The notes under the pieces were generated by a model. The model was not told the origin of the DNA. It made no database searches and saw only the letters and a program-made list of their open reading frames with translations. A stretch of DNA of 64,000 nucleotides, taken from contig NZ_CP025025.1 of assembly GCF_002874535.1 (NCBI RefSeq), positions 1,163,526 to 1,227,525 of the forward strand, in the 5' to 3' direction. Shown here one piece after another: positions 25,568 to 34,203 of the stretch. The translations under genes and the position numbers were made by a program. Source of the DNA: Mesobacillus jeotgali (GTDB lineage Bacteria > Bacillota > Bacilli > Bacillales > Cytobacillaceae). Position 1 is the stretch's first letter, and each line of letters opens with the position of its first letter.

Positions 25568-26473
25568 ATGGGGAAGAACTTCACACTGGAATATACTGCC
25601 GGGGCTGCTGATCAGGGTAAAATGCTTAGGGAATATCTCAAGGAGAAAGAAATTTCCAAGTCCGCGCTTACCGATATAAAATTCAAGGGCGGTTTTATTG
25701 CGGTTAACGGCCAGGAAGTTAATGTAAGATACATACTGAAAGCATCTGATTACGTTAGAATTGAGTTTCCACCTGAAATTCCTTCTGAGGGGTTGAAGGG
25801 AGAGGAAATCCCTCTTGCAATTATTTATGAGGATGAGCATTTGCTGGTAGTCAATAAACCGTCAGGAATGAATACAATTCCATCGAGGGAGCATCCATAC
25901 GGCAGCCTGGCTAGTGCACTTATCGGTTATTATGAACGTGGAGGTCTATCTGCAACAACCCACATTGTCACCAGGCTCGATCGAGATACCTCCGGGCTAG
26001 TATTGATTGCGAAGCACAGCCATGTCCACCATTTATTCAGCAAGCAGCAACGAGCTGGTGGTGTTAAGCGGAGGTACGAGGCACTTGCTGAAGGTATTAT
26101 TGAAATGGATAAAGGTACAATCGAAGAACCGATTGCCAGGAAACAAGACAGCATCATCGAGCGCGAGGTACATCCCGATGGGCAGTATGCTTGTACATTG
26201 TTTGAGATTATAAAGCGTTATGAAGACTTCACCCATGTCAGCCTCAGGTTATTGACGGGCAGAACACATCAGATCAGAGTGCATATGAGCTATTTAGGGC
26301 ATACATTGCTTGGGGATACTTTATATGGCGGAGTTAAAAATAAGATATCAAGACAAGCTTTGCATTGCTGCGAATTAAGTTTTGTCCATCCGCTCTTGCA
26401 CAAGGAATTGCATTTTAATGCAAGCCTACCAACGGATATGAATGAAGTGCTTGAAAAAGGCAGGTCGTTATAA
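25568..26473 (+). CDS. yjbO: RluA/RluD-family pseudouridine synthase YjbO
   Basis: Isomerises uridine to pseudouridine in rRNA or tRNA. The protein has 301 residues: an N-terminal S4-like RNA-binding region (GGFIAVNGQEVNVRYILKASD) and a catalytic domain with HIVTRLDRDTSGLVLIAK, where Asp of the RLDRDTSG motif (about residue 143) is the nucleophile. GRTHQIRVHMSYLGHTLLGDTLYGG is the other RluA hallmark. The ATG at 25568 follows ACAGGAG; an upstream in-frame ATG at 25544 has no site. Target position unknown. Confidence 0.92.
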   Translation: MGKNFTLEYTAGAADQGKMLREYLKEKEISKSALTDIKFKGGFIAVNGQEVNVRYILKASDYVRIEFPPEIPSEGLKGEEIPLAIIYEDEHLLVVNKPSGMNTIPSREHPYGSLASALIGYYERGGLSATTHIVTRLDRDTSGLVLIAKHSHVHHLFSKQQRAGGVKRRYEALAEGIIEMDKGTIEEPIARKQDSIIEREVHPDGQYACTLFEIIKRYEDFTHVSLRLLTGRTHQIRVHMSYLGHTLLGDTLYGGVKNKISRQALHCCELSFVHPLLHKELHFNASLPTDMNEVLEKGRSL

Positions 26474-26579
26474 ACGATTTGCCTTTTTACATTTCTCTCA
26501 GATTTTTCATTATATATTTCCGTGCTATTTTTCAAATCCTAAGGAAGTAATAAATGAAATCTCAAGGAGGAAAGAAAAG

Positions 26580-26921
26580 TTGAATATATTGAAGCATGGA
26601 AAAATAATTACTGTGTCAGCTGTCATGTTGTTAGGGCTTGCTGCGTGCAATAACAATAATGATGAGGCGATGGATTTACGTGACAACAGAATGACAACCC
26701 TTGGAAATGACCGAACAGGTTATTGGGACAATGATGCCAATAGAATGAAGCAACAAAAACGCAGAGCAGAAATCAATGCAGCAAAAAATGGCGGGAATGC
26801 AACAAGTGAAATAATGCAAATGCCAAATGGTAAAGGATTTCTCACGATCGACCCGAACTCTTATAGTACGGGAATACCTAGTTCGAAATATCCTCATACG
26901 GAGATGAACAAGGAAGGCTAA
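26580..26921 (+). CDS. lipoprotein N-terminal half of a split CAP protein
   Basis: A 113-residue lipoprotein. The signal sequence MNILKHGKIITVSAVMLLG is followed by the lipobox LAAC (Cys about residue 23), then an Asn/Asp-rich linker with no recognised domain. The TTG at 26580 has AAGGAGG nine bases upstream. Its stop lies two bases before the TTG of the CAP-domain frame, and that frame stays open upstream as far as 26882. Two readings are possible: a coupled lipoprotein plus CAP-domain pair, or one secreted CAP protein broken by a one-base frameshift. I favour the second because the downstream product has no signal peptide. Confidence 0.65.
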   Translation: MNILKHGKIITVSAVMLLGLAACNNNNDEAMDLRDNRMTTLGNDRTGYWDNDANRMKQQKRRAEINAAKNGGNATSEIMQMPNGKGFLTIDPNSYSTGIPSSKYPHTEMNKEG

Positions 26922-26923
26922 AA

Positions 26924-27559
26924 TTGACGGAGGACCAGCAAGCTGATTTAGATAAAATGCTTGCGGAATTGCAGCGCCGAACAGGTGTAGAACTACCGGA
27001 ACTAAATAGGGGTGAAACTCCAGCACCTGAACAGGAAGCACCAGCACCGGCACCACAGGAAAGGGCAACTCCAGCTCCTGAACAAGAAGCAGCGCCGGCA
27101 CCACAAGAAAGAACAGCACCTGCTCCTCAAGAGGAAGCAGCACCGGCACCAGAACAAAAGCAAACTCCAACTGGAACAGAAATCAGTGCTTTTGAATCGA
27201 GGGTAATCGATCTGACCAATGAACAGAGGCGAAAAAATGGCTTGCCAAACCTCCAGCCTGATACTGCTTTAAGCAATGTAGCCCAGGAAAAATCAAACGA
27301 TATGCAGGCGAAGAATTACTTTTCGCATACGAGTCCTACTTATGGTTCACCGTTCGATATGATGAGGGACTTTGGTGTATCGTATAACACAGCTGGAGAG
27401 AATATCGCAATGGGTCAGCGAAGTGCGGAAGAAGTCGTGAATGCATGGATGAACAGCGAAGGTCACAGGAAGAACATTTTGAGTCCTAATTACACACATA
27501 TTGGTGTAGGGCATACAAGCCAGGGGAACTATTGGACACAAATGTTTATCGGTAAATAA
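26924..27559 (+). CDS. CAP-domain (SCP/PR1-like) protein, no signal peptide
   Basis: A 211-residue product. Residues about 28-85 are a low-complexity linker of PAPEQE and PAPQER repeats typical of wall-spanning proteins. Residues about 90-211 form a CAP domain with the motifs LTNEQRRKNGLP, NYFSHTSPTYGSPFDMM, GENIAMGQ and WMNSEGHRKNIL, including the metal-binding His residues of YkwD-type proteins. The TTG start at 26924 has AAGGAAGG six bases upstream and overlaps no signal sequence. It is probably the C-terminal part of the lipoprotein encoded just before. Related Bacillus CAP proteins are secreted and spore- or wall-associated. A terminator follows. Confidence 0.75.
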   Translation: MTEDQQADLDKMLAELQRRTGVELPELNRGETPAPEQEAPAPAPQERATPAPEQEAAPAPQERTAPAPQEEAAPAPEQKQTPTGTEISAFESRVIDLTNEQRRKNGLPNLQPDTALSNVAQEKSNDMQAKNYFSHTSPTYGSPFDMMRDFGVSYNTAGENIAMGQRSAEEVVNAWMNSEGHRKNILSPNYTHIGVGHTSQGNYWTQMFIGK

Positions 27560-27563
27560 ATGG

Positions 27564-27599
27564 AAAAAGCTAACCATCATCCAAGTGGTTAGCTTTTTT
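27564..27599. terminator. terminator after the CAP gene
   Basis: AAAAAGCTAACCA (27564 onward) pairs with TGGTTAGCTTTTTT. It lies between convergent genes and, with its A-rich left side, may also serve prpE. Confidence 0.88.
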
Positions 27600-27614
27600 C
27601 CAATACGGGTATTA

Positions 27615-28352
27615 TTATATCTCTCGAAATTTTTCTGAAACAAAAGGCATGCTGGATTGAACAGATACCAGTTCCATTTCAGGATATCGTAAGCCAGTCA
27701 GTTTCCCGCCGAATACAGCTCCCGTGTCTATATTGTAAGTATGATTGAGGACTCTTGGCTCCCTAACCGGAGTATGTCCATAAACAATGATGGCCTTTCC
27801 TTGATAATTCTTCGCCCAATCCCGCCTTACGGGTGTTCCATCGGCATTATTTTGGCCGGTAATATCACCGTAAAGGACAAAGGTTTTAACTTTTGAATTA
27901 TTCTTGCCTATGTAATCTTCACGGATACCTGCATGTGCTAGCACCAGCCTCCCATGGTCGAGAACATGGTACAGAGGAGCTGACTCATATAAGTCGACGA
28001 ATTTATTCCGGAAAGATTCTCTTAATCCATCTTCCAAAGCTAAGAATTCTGAGACGGTTGTTTCCAAGCCATGCTTCGTTTGAACTTTGTTTCCTAACAG
28101 GTACCGGTATAGTTTATTGCAGTGGTTACCTGGTACATAGTAAGAAATCTTCCTATTCCTGACTAATTCCCAGACCAGTTCTGCTGTCTTCACAGATTCT
28201 GGTCCTCGGTCAGTCAAATCCCCAATAAAAGCAAGCTGCCTGCCACCATGGTGAATAGGGACTCCGGAATTCCAATCGTATCCTAACTTTAGAGTGAGTT
28301 CTTTAAACTCGGCATAACAGCCATGGATATCTCCAATGATATCTAAGTTCAT
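27615..28352 (-). CDS. prpE: bis(5'-nucleosyl)-tetraphosphatase PrpE
   Basis: Calcineurin-like metallophosphatase of 245 residues. GDIHGC (residues 7-12), GDLTDRGP (44-51) and GNH (74-76) are the metal-binding motifs, and LAHAG plus VYGHTPV complete the active site. In B. subtilis PrpE hydrolyses Ap4A-type dinucleotides and affects spore germination. It is convergent with the CAP-domain gene. The start [11 protein letters not shown] is the standard one for the family. Confidence 0.93.
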   Translation of the reverse strand: MNLDIIGDIHGCYAEFKELTLKLGYDWNSGVPIHHGGRQLAFIGDLTDRGPESVKTAELVWELVRNRKISYYVPGNHCNKLYRYLLGNKVQTKHGLETTVSEFLALEDGLRESFRNKFVDLYESAPLYHVLDHGRLVLAHAGIREDYIGKNNSKVKTFVLYGDITGQNNADGTPVRRDWAKNYQGKAIIVYGHTPVREPRVLNHTYNIDTGAVFGGKLTGLRYPEMELVSVQSSMPFVSEKFREI

Positions 28353-28510
28353 TTTTGGTCCCCCTTTTTTCTGTTATTCTTCCCGAAGCGGAAAAAAAGA
28401 AAAGTTTAAATTGAAAAAGGGAATGTTAAATAGAAGAGATATATTCCTTAAATAAATGGATGGCTGAAAGAGCGTTTCAAATAGAATGCATTAATTTGCT
28501 TGGAAAAAAT

Positions 28511-28651
28511 ACGATAAAGGCTGTTTTCGTACATGATTCAGCATCCGCATTATCAAACTCGTCTGGCTCCCTTCGAGGAGACTTAAGAGAGCGAAAGTGC
28601 GTAAAGGGTAGTGTAAACAACAAATTTACGAAAAGAGCCTCGATAAAAGAC
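28511..28651. mobile_element. MITE-like element, copy B
   Basis: The left end GATAAAGGCTGTTTTCGTA (28513-28531) is complementary, with few mismatches, to the right end TTTACGAAAAGAGCCTCGAT (about 28625-28644). At about 140 bp it is shorter than copy A at 12517-12722 and shares its ends but not its interior. It lies in the mgtE upstream region, which otherwise shows no magnesium riboswitch. A 70-codon frame running through it has no site and is not called. Confidence 0.5.
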
Positions 28652-28710
28652 AAAGAAATCAATAAATGCTAGTATAATGGAATGTACATAGAAGAAAGGG
28701 GGTAAGGTGG

Positions 28711-30093
28711 ATGTCTGAAGAACGGCGGGAAATGGCATCTAAGCAGCAAATCGATACAGAGCTGCTGATGGAAGCACTTTACTCTGAGAAAATTGATGAT
28801 TTTCGTGCGGAATTTTTAGAGCTGCATCCGTACGATCAGGCAGCTTTTTTCGGTGAACTGAAAGATGAAGAGCGCGCGAAAGTGTATAACTTCCTATCAC
28901 CAGAAGAAATGGCCGATCTATTCGAGAACCTGGAATCGGATGAGGAAGATTTTAAAGACGTACTTGCGCAAATGAATCCTAATTATGCGGCTGACATGCT
29001 ATCAAATATGTATGCTGACGATGCGGTAGATGTGCTGAATGAGCTTGATAAAGACCAGGTTGTCAGTTATTTGACAATCATGAATGAGGAAGCAGCACAA
29101 GAAATCAAGGACTTGCTGCATTATGAGGAATACACAGCCGGTAGTATCATGACGACAGAATTCATTGCGATTTCTGCCAACCAAACTGTTAGGTCGGCTA
29201 TGTATATTCTAAAAAAAGAAGCGCCACAGGCAGAAACGATTTATTATATTTTTGTGGTCGATGAGGATAAACGGCTTGCTGGTGTTATCTCACTGCGGGA
29301 CCTGATTGTTGCGGATGATGAAACAATGATTGCTGAGGTTATGAATGACCGTGTTGTTTCCGTTTCTGTAGGGGAAGACCAGGAAGAAGTTGCCCGGATG
29401 ATGAGAGATTATAACTTCCTCGCTCTTCCAGTCGTGGATTTCCAAAATCATCTCCTTGGGATCATCACTGTTGATGACATCATGGACGTCATGGAAGAAG
29501 AGGCGTCAGATGACTATTCCAAGCTTGCTGGTATCGCGGACCTGGATACAGTAGACCGAAACCCGCTTGCGGCTGCCAAAAAGAGGTTGCCATGGTTGAT
29601 CATCCTTCTTTTTCTGGGCATGTTCACAGCGAGCTTGATTGGCAGGTTCGAGGATACACTGAATAAAGTGGCGATATTAGCGGTATTCATTCCGCTGATT
29701 GCTGGAATGGCAGGCAATACGGGTACTCAGGCCCTGGCAGTTGCCGTAAGGGGGATTGCTACTGGTGACCTTGAAAAAGAAAGCAAGTGGAGCATTATCG
29801 TTAGGGAAGCTGGAACTGGCTTCATAACAGGGTTAATATGCGGAATTTTGGTCACGTTCATCGTTTATATTTGGCAAGGAGAGCTGTTTCTAGGGGTTTT
29901 GGTCGGGATATCGATTTTCATTACCTTAATCATAGCGACACTTGCGGGTTCATTGGTGCCTTTAATCATGCACAGATTAAAAATTGACCCGGCTGTTGCT
30001 TCCGGCCCGTTTATCACTACTATAAATGACATAATTAGTATCTTAGTTTATTTTGGGATTGCTACTGCATTTATGAGTTATCTTACTAAATAA
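28711..30093 (+). CDS. mgtE: magnesium transporter MgtE
   Basis: Mg2+ channel of 460 residues with the full MgtE layout. The N domain spans about residues 25-135 (LHPYDQAAFFGEL). Two CBS domains follow (about 140-265, with MTTEFIAISANQTV and MNDRVVSVSVGEDQEEV). Five membrane helices follow from about residue 290, including PLIAGMAGNTGTQALAV, the pore signature. The CBS and N domains gate the channel by intracellular Mg2+. The ATG at 28711 lies 8 bases after AAAGGGGG. The next gene starts 13 bp downstream. Confidence 0.95.
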   Translation: MSEERREMASKQQIDTELLMEALYSEKIDDFRAEFLELHPYDQAAFFGELKDEERAKVYNFLSPEEMADLFENLESDEEDFKDVLAQMNPNYAADMLSNMYADDAVDVLNELDKDQVVSYLTIMNEEAAQEIKDLLHYEEYTAGSIMTTEFIAISANQTVRSAMYILKKEAPQAETIYYIFVVDEDKRLAGVISLRDLIVADDETMIAEVMNDRVVSVSVGEDQEEVARMMRDYNFLALPVVDFQNHLLGIITVDDIMDVMEEEASDDYSKLAGIADLDTVDRNPLAAAKKRLPWLIILLFLGMFTASLIGRFEDTLNKVAILAVFIPLIAGMAGNTGTQALAVAVRGIATGDLEKESKWSIIVREAGTGFITGLICGILVTFIVYIWQGELFLGVLVGISIFITLIIATLAGSLVPLIMHRLKIDPAVASGPFITTINDIISILVYFGIATAFMSYLTK

Positions 30094-30106
30094 AGGAGGG
30101 ATGAGG

Positions 30107-31966
30107 ATGGAACATCATGCTTCGATTACATCACTTGTAATCGTCATTATCGTTGCATTTTTAACACCTATTTTACTTCACCGTCTAAAATTGAATTTCA
30201 TACCAGTCGTCGTTGCCGAAATCATCATGGGTTTAATCATTGGTAAAAGCGGCTTTAACATTGTCCATGAAGATGCCTGGCTTGGAACCTTGTCTACATT
30301 AGGCTTCTTGTTCCTAATGTTCTTGAGCGGACTGGAAATCGACTTTACAGCTTTTTCAGGTAACAAAAAGAACAAAAAGAAGGCAAATGATAAAAAGGAA
30401 CCAAATACATTCGTTGTTGCTTCAATTATCTTTGTTGGCATATTCGTTGTATCATTGGGATTATCCTATTTGTTTGTGCTCGCTGGCTTCATTGAGAACG
30501 TGTTCCTAATGACATTGATCATTTCGACGATTTCCCTGGGTGTAGTTGTCCCTACTTTGAAAGACGCACACTTAATGAAAACGAATATAGGGCAGACAAT
30601 CTTACTGGTCGCAGTTATCGCAGATTTGGCAACAATGATCTTGCTTGCTGTTTTCGTCTCTATTTATGACGGAGGAGAAGGAAATACATGGTTGCTGCTT
30701 GTTCTGTTCGCAGCAGGAGTTGGCTTGTATTTCGTCGGTCGGGTTTTCAAAAACAGGACCTTCATCAATGCACTTTCCACTGGAACTACACAAATCGGCA
30801 CTCGTGCCGTCTTTGCGCTAATCATTCTTCTGGTTGCCATCTCTGAAACAGTAGGTGCTGAAAATATCCTTGGCGCATTCCTGGCAGGTGTGCTTGTTTC
30901 ATTGCTCGCCCCAGACCAGGAGATGGTCCATAAGCTTGATTCATTTGGCTATGGCTTCCTTATTCCGATTTTTTTCGTTATGGTTGGTGTTGAACTTGAT
31001 ATCTGGTCATTGTTCAGTGAGAAAAAGCTGTTATTGCTGATTCCATTGTTACTGCTGGCATTATTTTTATCAAAGCTGATACCGGTTTATTTGTTAAAAA
31101 AATGGTATGACACCAAAACAGTTTTGGCAGCTGGCTTCCTGCTGACATCAACGCTGTCATTGGTTATTGCAGCTGCTACCATTGGTGAACGTATGGAAAT
31201 GATTACACCGCAAATGAGTGGCACACTGATATTAGTTGCAGTAATTTCAAGTGTTTTGACACCCATTTTATTTAAAAAGCTGTTCCCTCAGGAGAAGACA
31301 GAGGAAGTTAAAATCAAGGTGGCATTCATTGGTGCCAACCAGATGACACTTCCTGTATCTCGTGCGCTGCAATCAAATTTGTATGAGCCTGTAATTTTTC
31401 ATACGAAACAGGAAAAAGCAGAAAAACAGATTGCTGATTCGGTCTTCGAAATCATTGAAATGGAAAATTACGAGATTGGAACCCTGGAGAAGCATGAGGT
31501 ATATGAAGCTGATATTATCGTGATATCCACCGGGGATCCTGACTTGAATGCAACAATTGCAGTTAGTGCGAAAGAAAAAGGAATCGAGCGTGTAATCGCC
31601 AGGATTGAAAGTCCGGATCTTGCCGAAAAAGCACAAGAAGAGGGAATCGAAGTATTTTCGGTTCTTCGTTCAACTGAATCCCTGCTGCGTGCGATGATTG
31701 AATCGCCTGGTGTCATGAGCATCCTGACCAATCAGGAAAACTCCCTGCATGAAATCAGAATGCTTAATGATCACTTTGACGGCATGACGCTAAGACGCTT
31801 CCCATTCACGGGGGATGTCATTTTTGTCCGTATTTTGCGTGAGAATGAATCAATCGTTCCTCATGGGGATACCGAGTTGAGGCTGAATGACCGTTTGATT
31901 GTAACAGGCTCAAAAGAGTATGTCGATGAGTTAAAGCGTGAGCTTGAGTTCTGTTTTTGGTGTTAA
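30107..31966 (+). CDS. yjbQ: CPA2-type monovalent cation/H+ antiporter YjbQ
   Basis: KefB/CPA2-family membrane protein of 619 residues. About 12 membrane helices fill residues 5-395, including the conserved stretch GAENILGAFLAGVLVSLLAPD. A cytoplasmic RCK/TrkA-N domain (about 405-520, VAFIGANQMTLPVSRALQ) and a TrkA-C domain (about 530-615, ending in a VTGSKEYVDEL motif) follow. It exchanges K+ or Na+ for protons under nucleotide control; the ion is not known from sequence. I choose the ATG at 30107 over 30101 because AGGAGGG gives correct spacing. It is probably co-transcribed with mgtE. Confidence 0.9.
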   Translation: MEHHASITSLVIVIIVAFLTPILLHRLKLNFIPVVVAEIIMGLIIGKSGFNIVHEDAWLGTLSTLGFLFLMFLSGLEIDFTAFSGNKKNKKKANDKKEPNTFVVASIIFVGIFVVSLGLSYLFVLAGFIENVFLMTLIISTISLGVVVPTLKDAHLMKTNIGQTILLVAVIADLATMILLAVFVSIYDGGEGNTWLLLVLFAAGVGLYFVGRVFKNRTFINALSTGTTQIGTRAVFALIILLVAISETVGAENILGAFLAGVLVSLLAPDQEMVHKLDSFGYGFLIPIFFVMVGVELDIWSLFSEKKLLLLIPLLLLALFLSKLIPVYLLKKWYDTKTVLAAGFLLTSTLSLVIAAATIGERMEMITPQMSGTLILVAVISSVLTPILFKKLFPQEKTEEVKIKVAFIGANQMTLPVSRALQSNLYEPVIFHTKQEKAEKQIADSVFEIIEMENYEIGTLEKHEVYEADIIVISTGDPDLNATIAVSAKEKGIERVIARIESPDLAEKAQEEGIEVFSVLRSTESLLRAMIESPGVMSILTNQENSLHEIRMLNDHFDGMTLRRFPFTGDVIFVRILRENESIVPHGDTELRLNDRLIVTGSKEYVDELKRELEFCFWC

Positions 31967-31974
31967 TGAAAAGT

Positions 31975-32001
31975 AAACCCGCCTTCTTGGCGGGTTTTTC
32001 T
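31975..32001 (+). terminator. terminator of mgtE-yjbQ
   Basis: AAACCCGCC (31975-31983) pairs with GGCGGGTTT (31989-31997), followed by TTTC. Confidence 0.9.
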
Positions 32002-32027
32002 TTTCAAATGAAAAAATATAGTGTAGA

Positions 32028-32046
32028 ATTAGCACTAGGTACTAAT
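32028..32046 (+). promoter_or_regulatory. FapR operator of fabI
   Basis: The minus strand reads ATTAGTACCTAGTGCTAAT, matching the FapR consensus in both halves. FapR represses fatty-acid synthesis genes in Bacillus until malonyl-CoA releases it. The site lies about 32 bp before the fabI start and overlaps a TAGAAT -10-like element. Confidence 0.88.
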
Positions 32047-32077
32047 AACATGTATTAACATTGGGGGAACAGTAAAA

Positions 32078-32845
32078 ATGACTCTTTCATTGAACGGAAA
32101 AACATATGTAGTAATGGGTGTTGCCAATAAACGAAGCATTGCCTGGGGAATTGCACAGTCACTTCACAATGCAGGAGCAAATTTAATTTTCACCTATGCA
32201 GGGGAGCGTCTGGAGAAAAGTGTACGAGAGCTTGCTGAATCATTGGACAAGAACTATTTAGTATTGCCCTGCGATGTTACGAACGATGAAGATGTTTCAA
32301 AATGCTTCCAAGAGGTTAAGGAAGCGGTTGGAATGATTGCTGGTGTTGCCCACTGTATCGCATTTGCGAACAAAGAGGAACTCCAGGGGGACTATATGAA
32401 TGTAACACGCGAAGGCTTCCTGCTGGCTCATAATATCAGTGCCTACTCTCTGACTGCAGTTGCCAAGGAAGCGAAGGAACTTATGTCAGAAGGCGGAAGT
32501 ATCGTTACTTTGACTTACCTTGGAGGAGAAAGAGCGATTCCGAATTACAATGTCATGGGAGTAGCAAAAGCATCCCTGGATGCCAGCGTCCGCTACCTTG
32601 CAGCAGACCTGGGGAAGGACAATATCCGCGTGAACTCAATTTCAGCCGGACCAATCCGTACACTATCTGCAAAAGGTGTAAGTGACTTTAATTCAATCTT
32701 AAAAGAAATCGAAGAAAGAGCTCCGCTTCGACGCAACACAACACCTGAAGAAGTCGGTGATACTGCAGTATTCCTATTCAGCGACATGTCACGCGGGATT
32801 ACTGGAGAAAATATCCATGTTGATTCAGGGTTTCATATTTTATAA
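32078..32845 (+). CDS. fabI: enoyl-[acyl-carrier-protein] reductase FabI
   Basis: NADH/NADPH-dependent enoyl-ACP reductase (255 residues) that completes each fatty-acid elongation round. It is a divergent short-chain dehydrogenase. The nucleotide-binding start is GKTYVVMGVANKRSIAWGIA, and the active-site YNVMGVAK (Tyr-x6-Lys, about residues 155-162) matches FabI. The ATG at 32078 follows GGGGGA. A FapR box upstream puts it in the lipid regulon. A terminator closes it. In B. subtilis the tenA-thi operon precedes fabI; here mgtE-yjbQ does. Confidence 0.96.
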   Translation: MTLSLNGKTYVVMGVANKRSIAWGIAQSLHNAGANLIFTYAGERLEKSVRELAESLDKNYLVLPCDVTNDEDVSKCFQEVKEAVGMIAGVAHCIAFANKEELQGDYMNVTREGFLLAHNISAYSLTAVAKEAKELMSEGGSIVTLTYLGGERAIPNYNVMGVAKASLDASVRYLAADLGKDNIRVNSISAGPIRTLSAKGVSDFNSILKEIEERAPLRRNTTPEEVGDTAVFLFSDMSRGITGENIHVDSGFHIL

Positions 32846-32851
32846 ACAATC

Positions 32852-32882
32852 AAGTCCGCCAATGTGCGGGCTTTCTTTTTTA
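32852..32882 (+). terminator. terminator of fabI
   Basis: AAGTCCGC (32852-32859) pairs with GCGGGCTT (32866-32873, one G-U pair), followed by a T-rich run. Confidence 0.8.
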
Positions 32883-32911
32883 TTATAAACAATTCAAAAA
32901 TTGAGTCTGGC

Positions 32912-32939
32912 ACCTATCCTAGGCTATCGCATACATATA
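32912..32939 (+). promoter_or_regulatory. mother-cell (sigma-K-type) promoter of cotO
   Basis: AC (32912-32913), a 16-base spacer and CATACATATA (32930-32939) fit the sigma-K pattern AC-N16-CATANNNTA, about 30 bp before the cotO start. Sigma-E also accepts CATACA-type -10 elements. Confidence 0.55.
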
Positions 32940-32968
32940 GGGTGAGCGAAGTATTGGAGGTGCCGTAT

Positions 32969-33430
32969 ATGGGGAGGAAACGAAGTCGTAAGCAGTCTCC
33001 TTTGTTCTACATTAATCAACCAAACATTGATCTGCCGCAACCTGATATGCAAAAGAATTTTTCTTTTAACAATAGTGAAGAGATGTCTGAAGAACAACAA
33101 CAGCAGGAAAATAGTTCAAGGACAATTGAATTAAATTCTGAAGAAACCGGAATTTCTGAAGAAGTAATTCATGAAACAGAAAGCCTGGATGCACCAAAGA
33201 AGAGGAATTTCAAAGAATATACACTCGAGGAAAAGATCAAGCATTTAAAGCTTGTCCCGGCATCTGTAGCTAAGGTTAAATATGAATTCATAACTATTGA
33301 GAGATCATATAAAGGTTATTTTATTGAAATGAAAGACGATATATTGTTTATCCATTCAATAAGCCCCAGAAAGAAGAGTGTTAGCATCCTAAAAGAGGAT
33401 TTAGTCGATATTAAAAGGGCTGGATTATAA
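32969..33430 (+). CDS. cotO: spore coat protein CotO
   Basis: Spore coat morphogenetic protein of 153 residues. It has a basic N-terminus (MGRKRSRKQSPLFYINQP), a glutamine/glutamate-rich variable centre, and a conserved C-terminal block (YTLEEKIKHLKLVPASVAKV followed by a YKGYFI element) typical of CotO. B. subtilis CotO is longer, mostly in the variable region. Its place between fabI and the CotY/Z gene is the conserved one. The ATG at 32969 follows TTGGAGGTG; upstream in-frame codons belong to the fabI terminator region. Confidence 0.85.
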   Translation: MGRKRSRKQSPLFYINQPNIDLPQPDMQKNFSFNNSEEMSEEQQQQENSSRTIELNSEETGISEEVIHETESLDAPKKRNFKEYTLEEKIKHLKLVPASVAKVKYEFITIERSYKGYFIEMKDDILFIHSISPRKKSVSILKEDLVDIKRAGL

Positions 33431-33468
33431 AAAAATAGGCTTACCAGTTACGGTAAGCCTGATTTTTC
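33430..33468. terminator. bidirectional terminator between cotO and cotZ
   Basis: AGGCTTACC (33437-33445) pairs with GGTAAGCCT (33452-33460). Runs of A on the left and T on the right allow use by both convergent genes. Confidence 0.85.
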
Positions 33469-33480
33469 ACACTGTAGTGA

Positions 33481-33999
33481 TCAGCCGCTTCCAGGTAAGC
33501 TTGAAAGTGGCAATGCAGCTACAGGGTCTAGGCAAGTAACAGCGCAGAAGCAATCCAAGTCTACAGTTAGGCAGATTCCAGTCCTGAAGAATTCATTTCT
33601 TGATCCGCCAGTCCGAATTTGACCGCAAGGACTACTATCTTCAGGTTCTCCTCCGCGTGTAGCCAACAGCTCCAGTTTAGCGCAGCAGTTATCATCCACA
33701 GAAGTTACGCGGAAGAAGAAAGAGTTAAAGCAGTCAAGCATTTGTGGTCCGCCACCATTTGTACGGATACGAGTTCCAAACCCTTCGAACGGTTGACAAT
33801 CACCACAATAAAGAATTAGTGGGATTGTATCTAAATCCGTTGTTGGAGTTTGTGCGCCTGCAAGTAATTCTTGGATAGACTTGTGGCAGCTGACATCGCA
33901 ATCATTGTCTACATCCACTTCATCTTGAGCATCTGCTACTGCACGAAGGACCTCGCATACACAGTTGTCGCCATCATGTTTTTTACCTTTGCAACCCAT
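33481..33999 (-). CDS. cotZ: cysteine-rich spore coat protein of the CotY/CotZ family
   Basis: A 172-residue protein with about 15 cysteines in pairs and clusters (CKGKKHDGDNCVCEVL, CDVSCHK, YCGDCQPFEGFG, CFCAVTC). CotY/CotZ and exosporium ExsY proteins form disulfide-linked crust or exosporium lattices. The sequence around GDCQPFEGFGTRI is characteristic. It is expressed on the minus strand from a near-perfect sigma-K promoter and converges with cotO. Whether it acts as CotY or CotZ cannot be told from one copy, so the symbol is by position. Confidence 0.88.
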   Translation of the reverse strand: MGCKGKKHDGDNCVCEVLRAVADAQDEVDVDNDCDVSCHKSIQELLAGAQTPTTDLDTIPLILYCGDCQPFEGFGTRIRTNGGGPQMLDCFNSFFFRVTSVDDNCCAKLELLATRGGEPEDSSPCGQIRTGGSRNEFFRTGICLTVDLDCFCAVTCLDPVAALPLSSLPGSG

Positions 34000-34043
34000 A
34001 ACAAGTTCATCTCCTTTTAGTTGATATGACCTATTGTCCTTAA

Positions 34044-34070
34044 TAGAATATGAATCGCCCTCTTAATGGT
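34044..34070 (-). promoter_or_regulatory. sigma-K promoter of the CotY/Z gene
   Basis: On the minus strand AC (34069-34070), exactly 16 bases and CATATTCTA (34044-34052) match the sigma-K consensus AC-N16-CATANNNTA. AAAGGAGATG and the start codon lie about 45 bp downstream. Confidence 0.75.
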
Positions 34071-34203
34071 GTGGGTGTTTGTCTAATTTTCAGCAGGTTT
34101 CCCATAAAAAATGATGACAGGAGCCGACAGGCTAAGGGCCTATACATAGGGATTTGCCCTGCATAAGCTGTATTGACTTGATTCAACACAGGTGGTGTAG
34201 CGG

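Noticed and set aside
28460-28672. 70-codon plus-strand frame before mgtE
   Set aside because: It runs through the MITE-like element, has no ribosome binding site and shows no plausible protein features.
28353-28710. Magnesium (M-box) riboswitch before mgtE
   Set aside because: I looked for the conserved M-box stretches and saw none; the space is taken by the MITE-like element.
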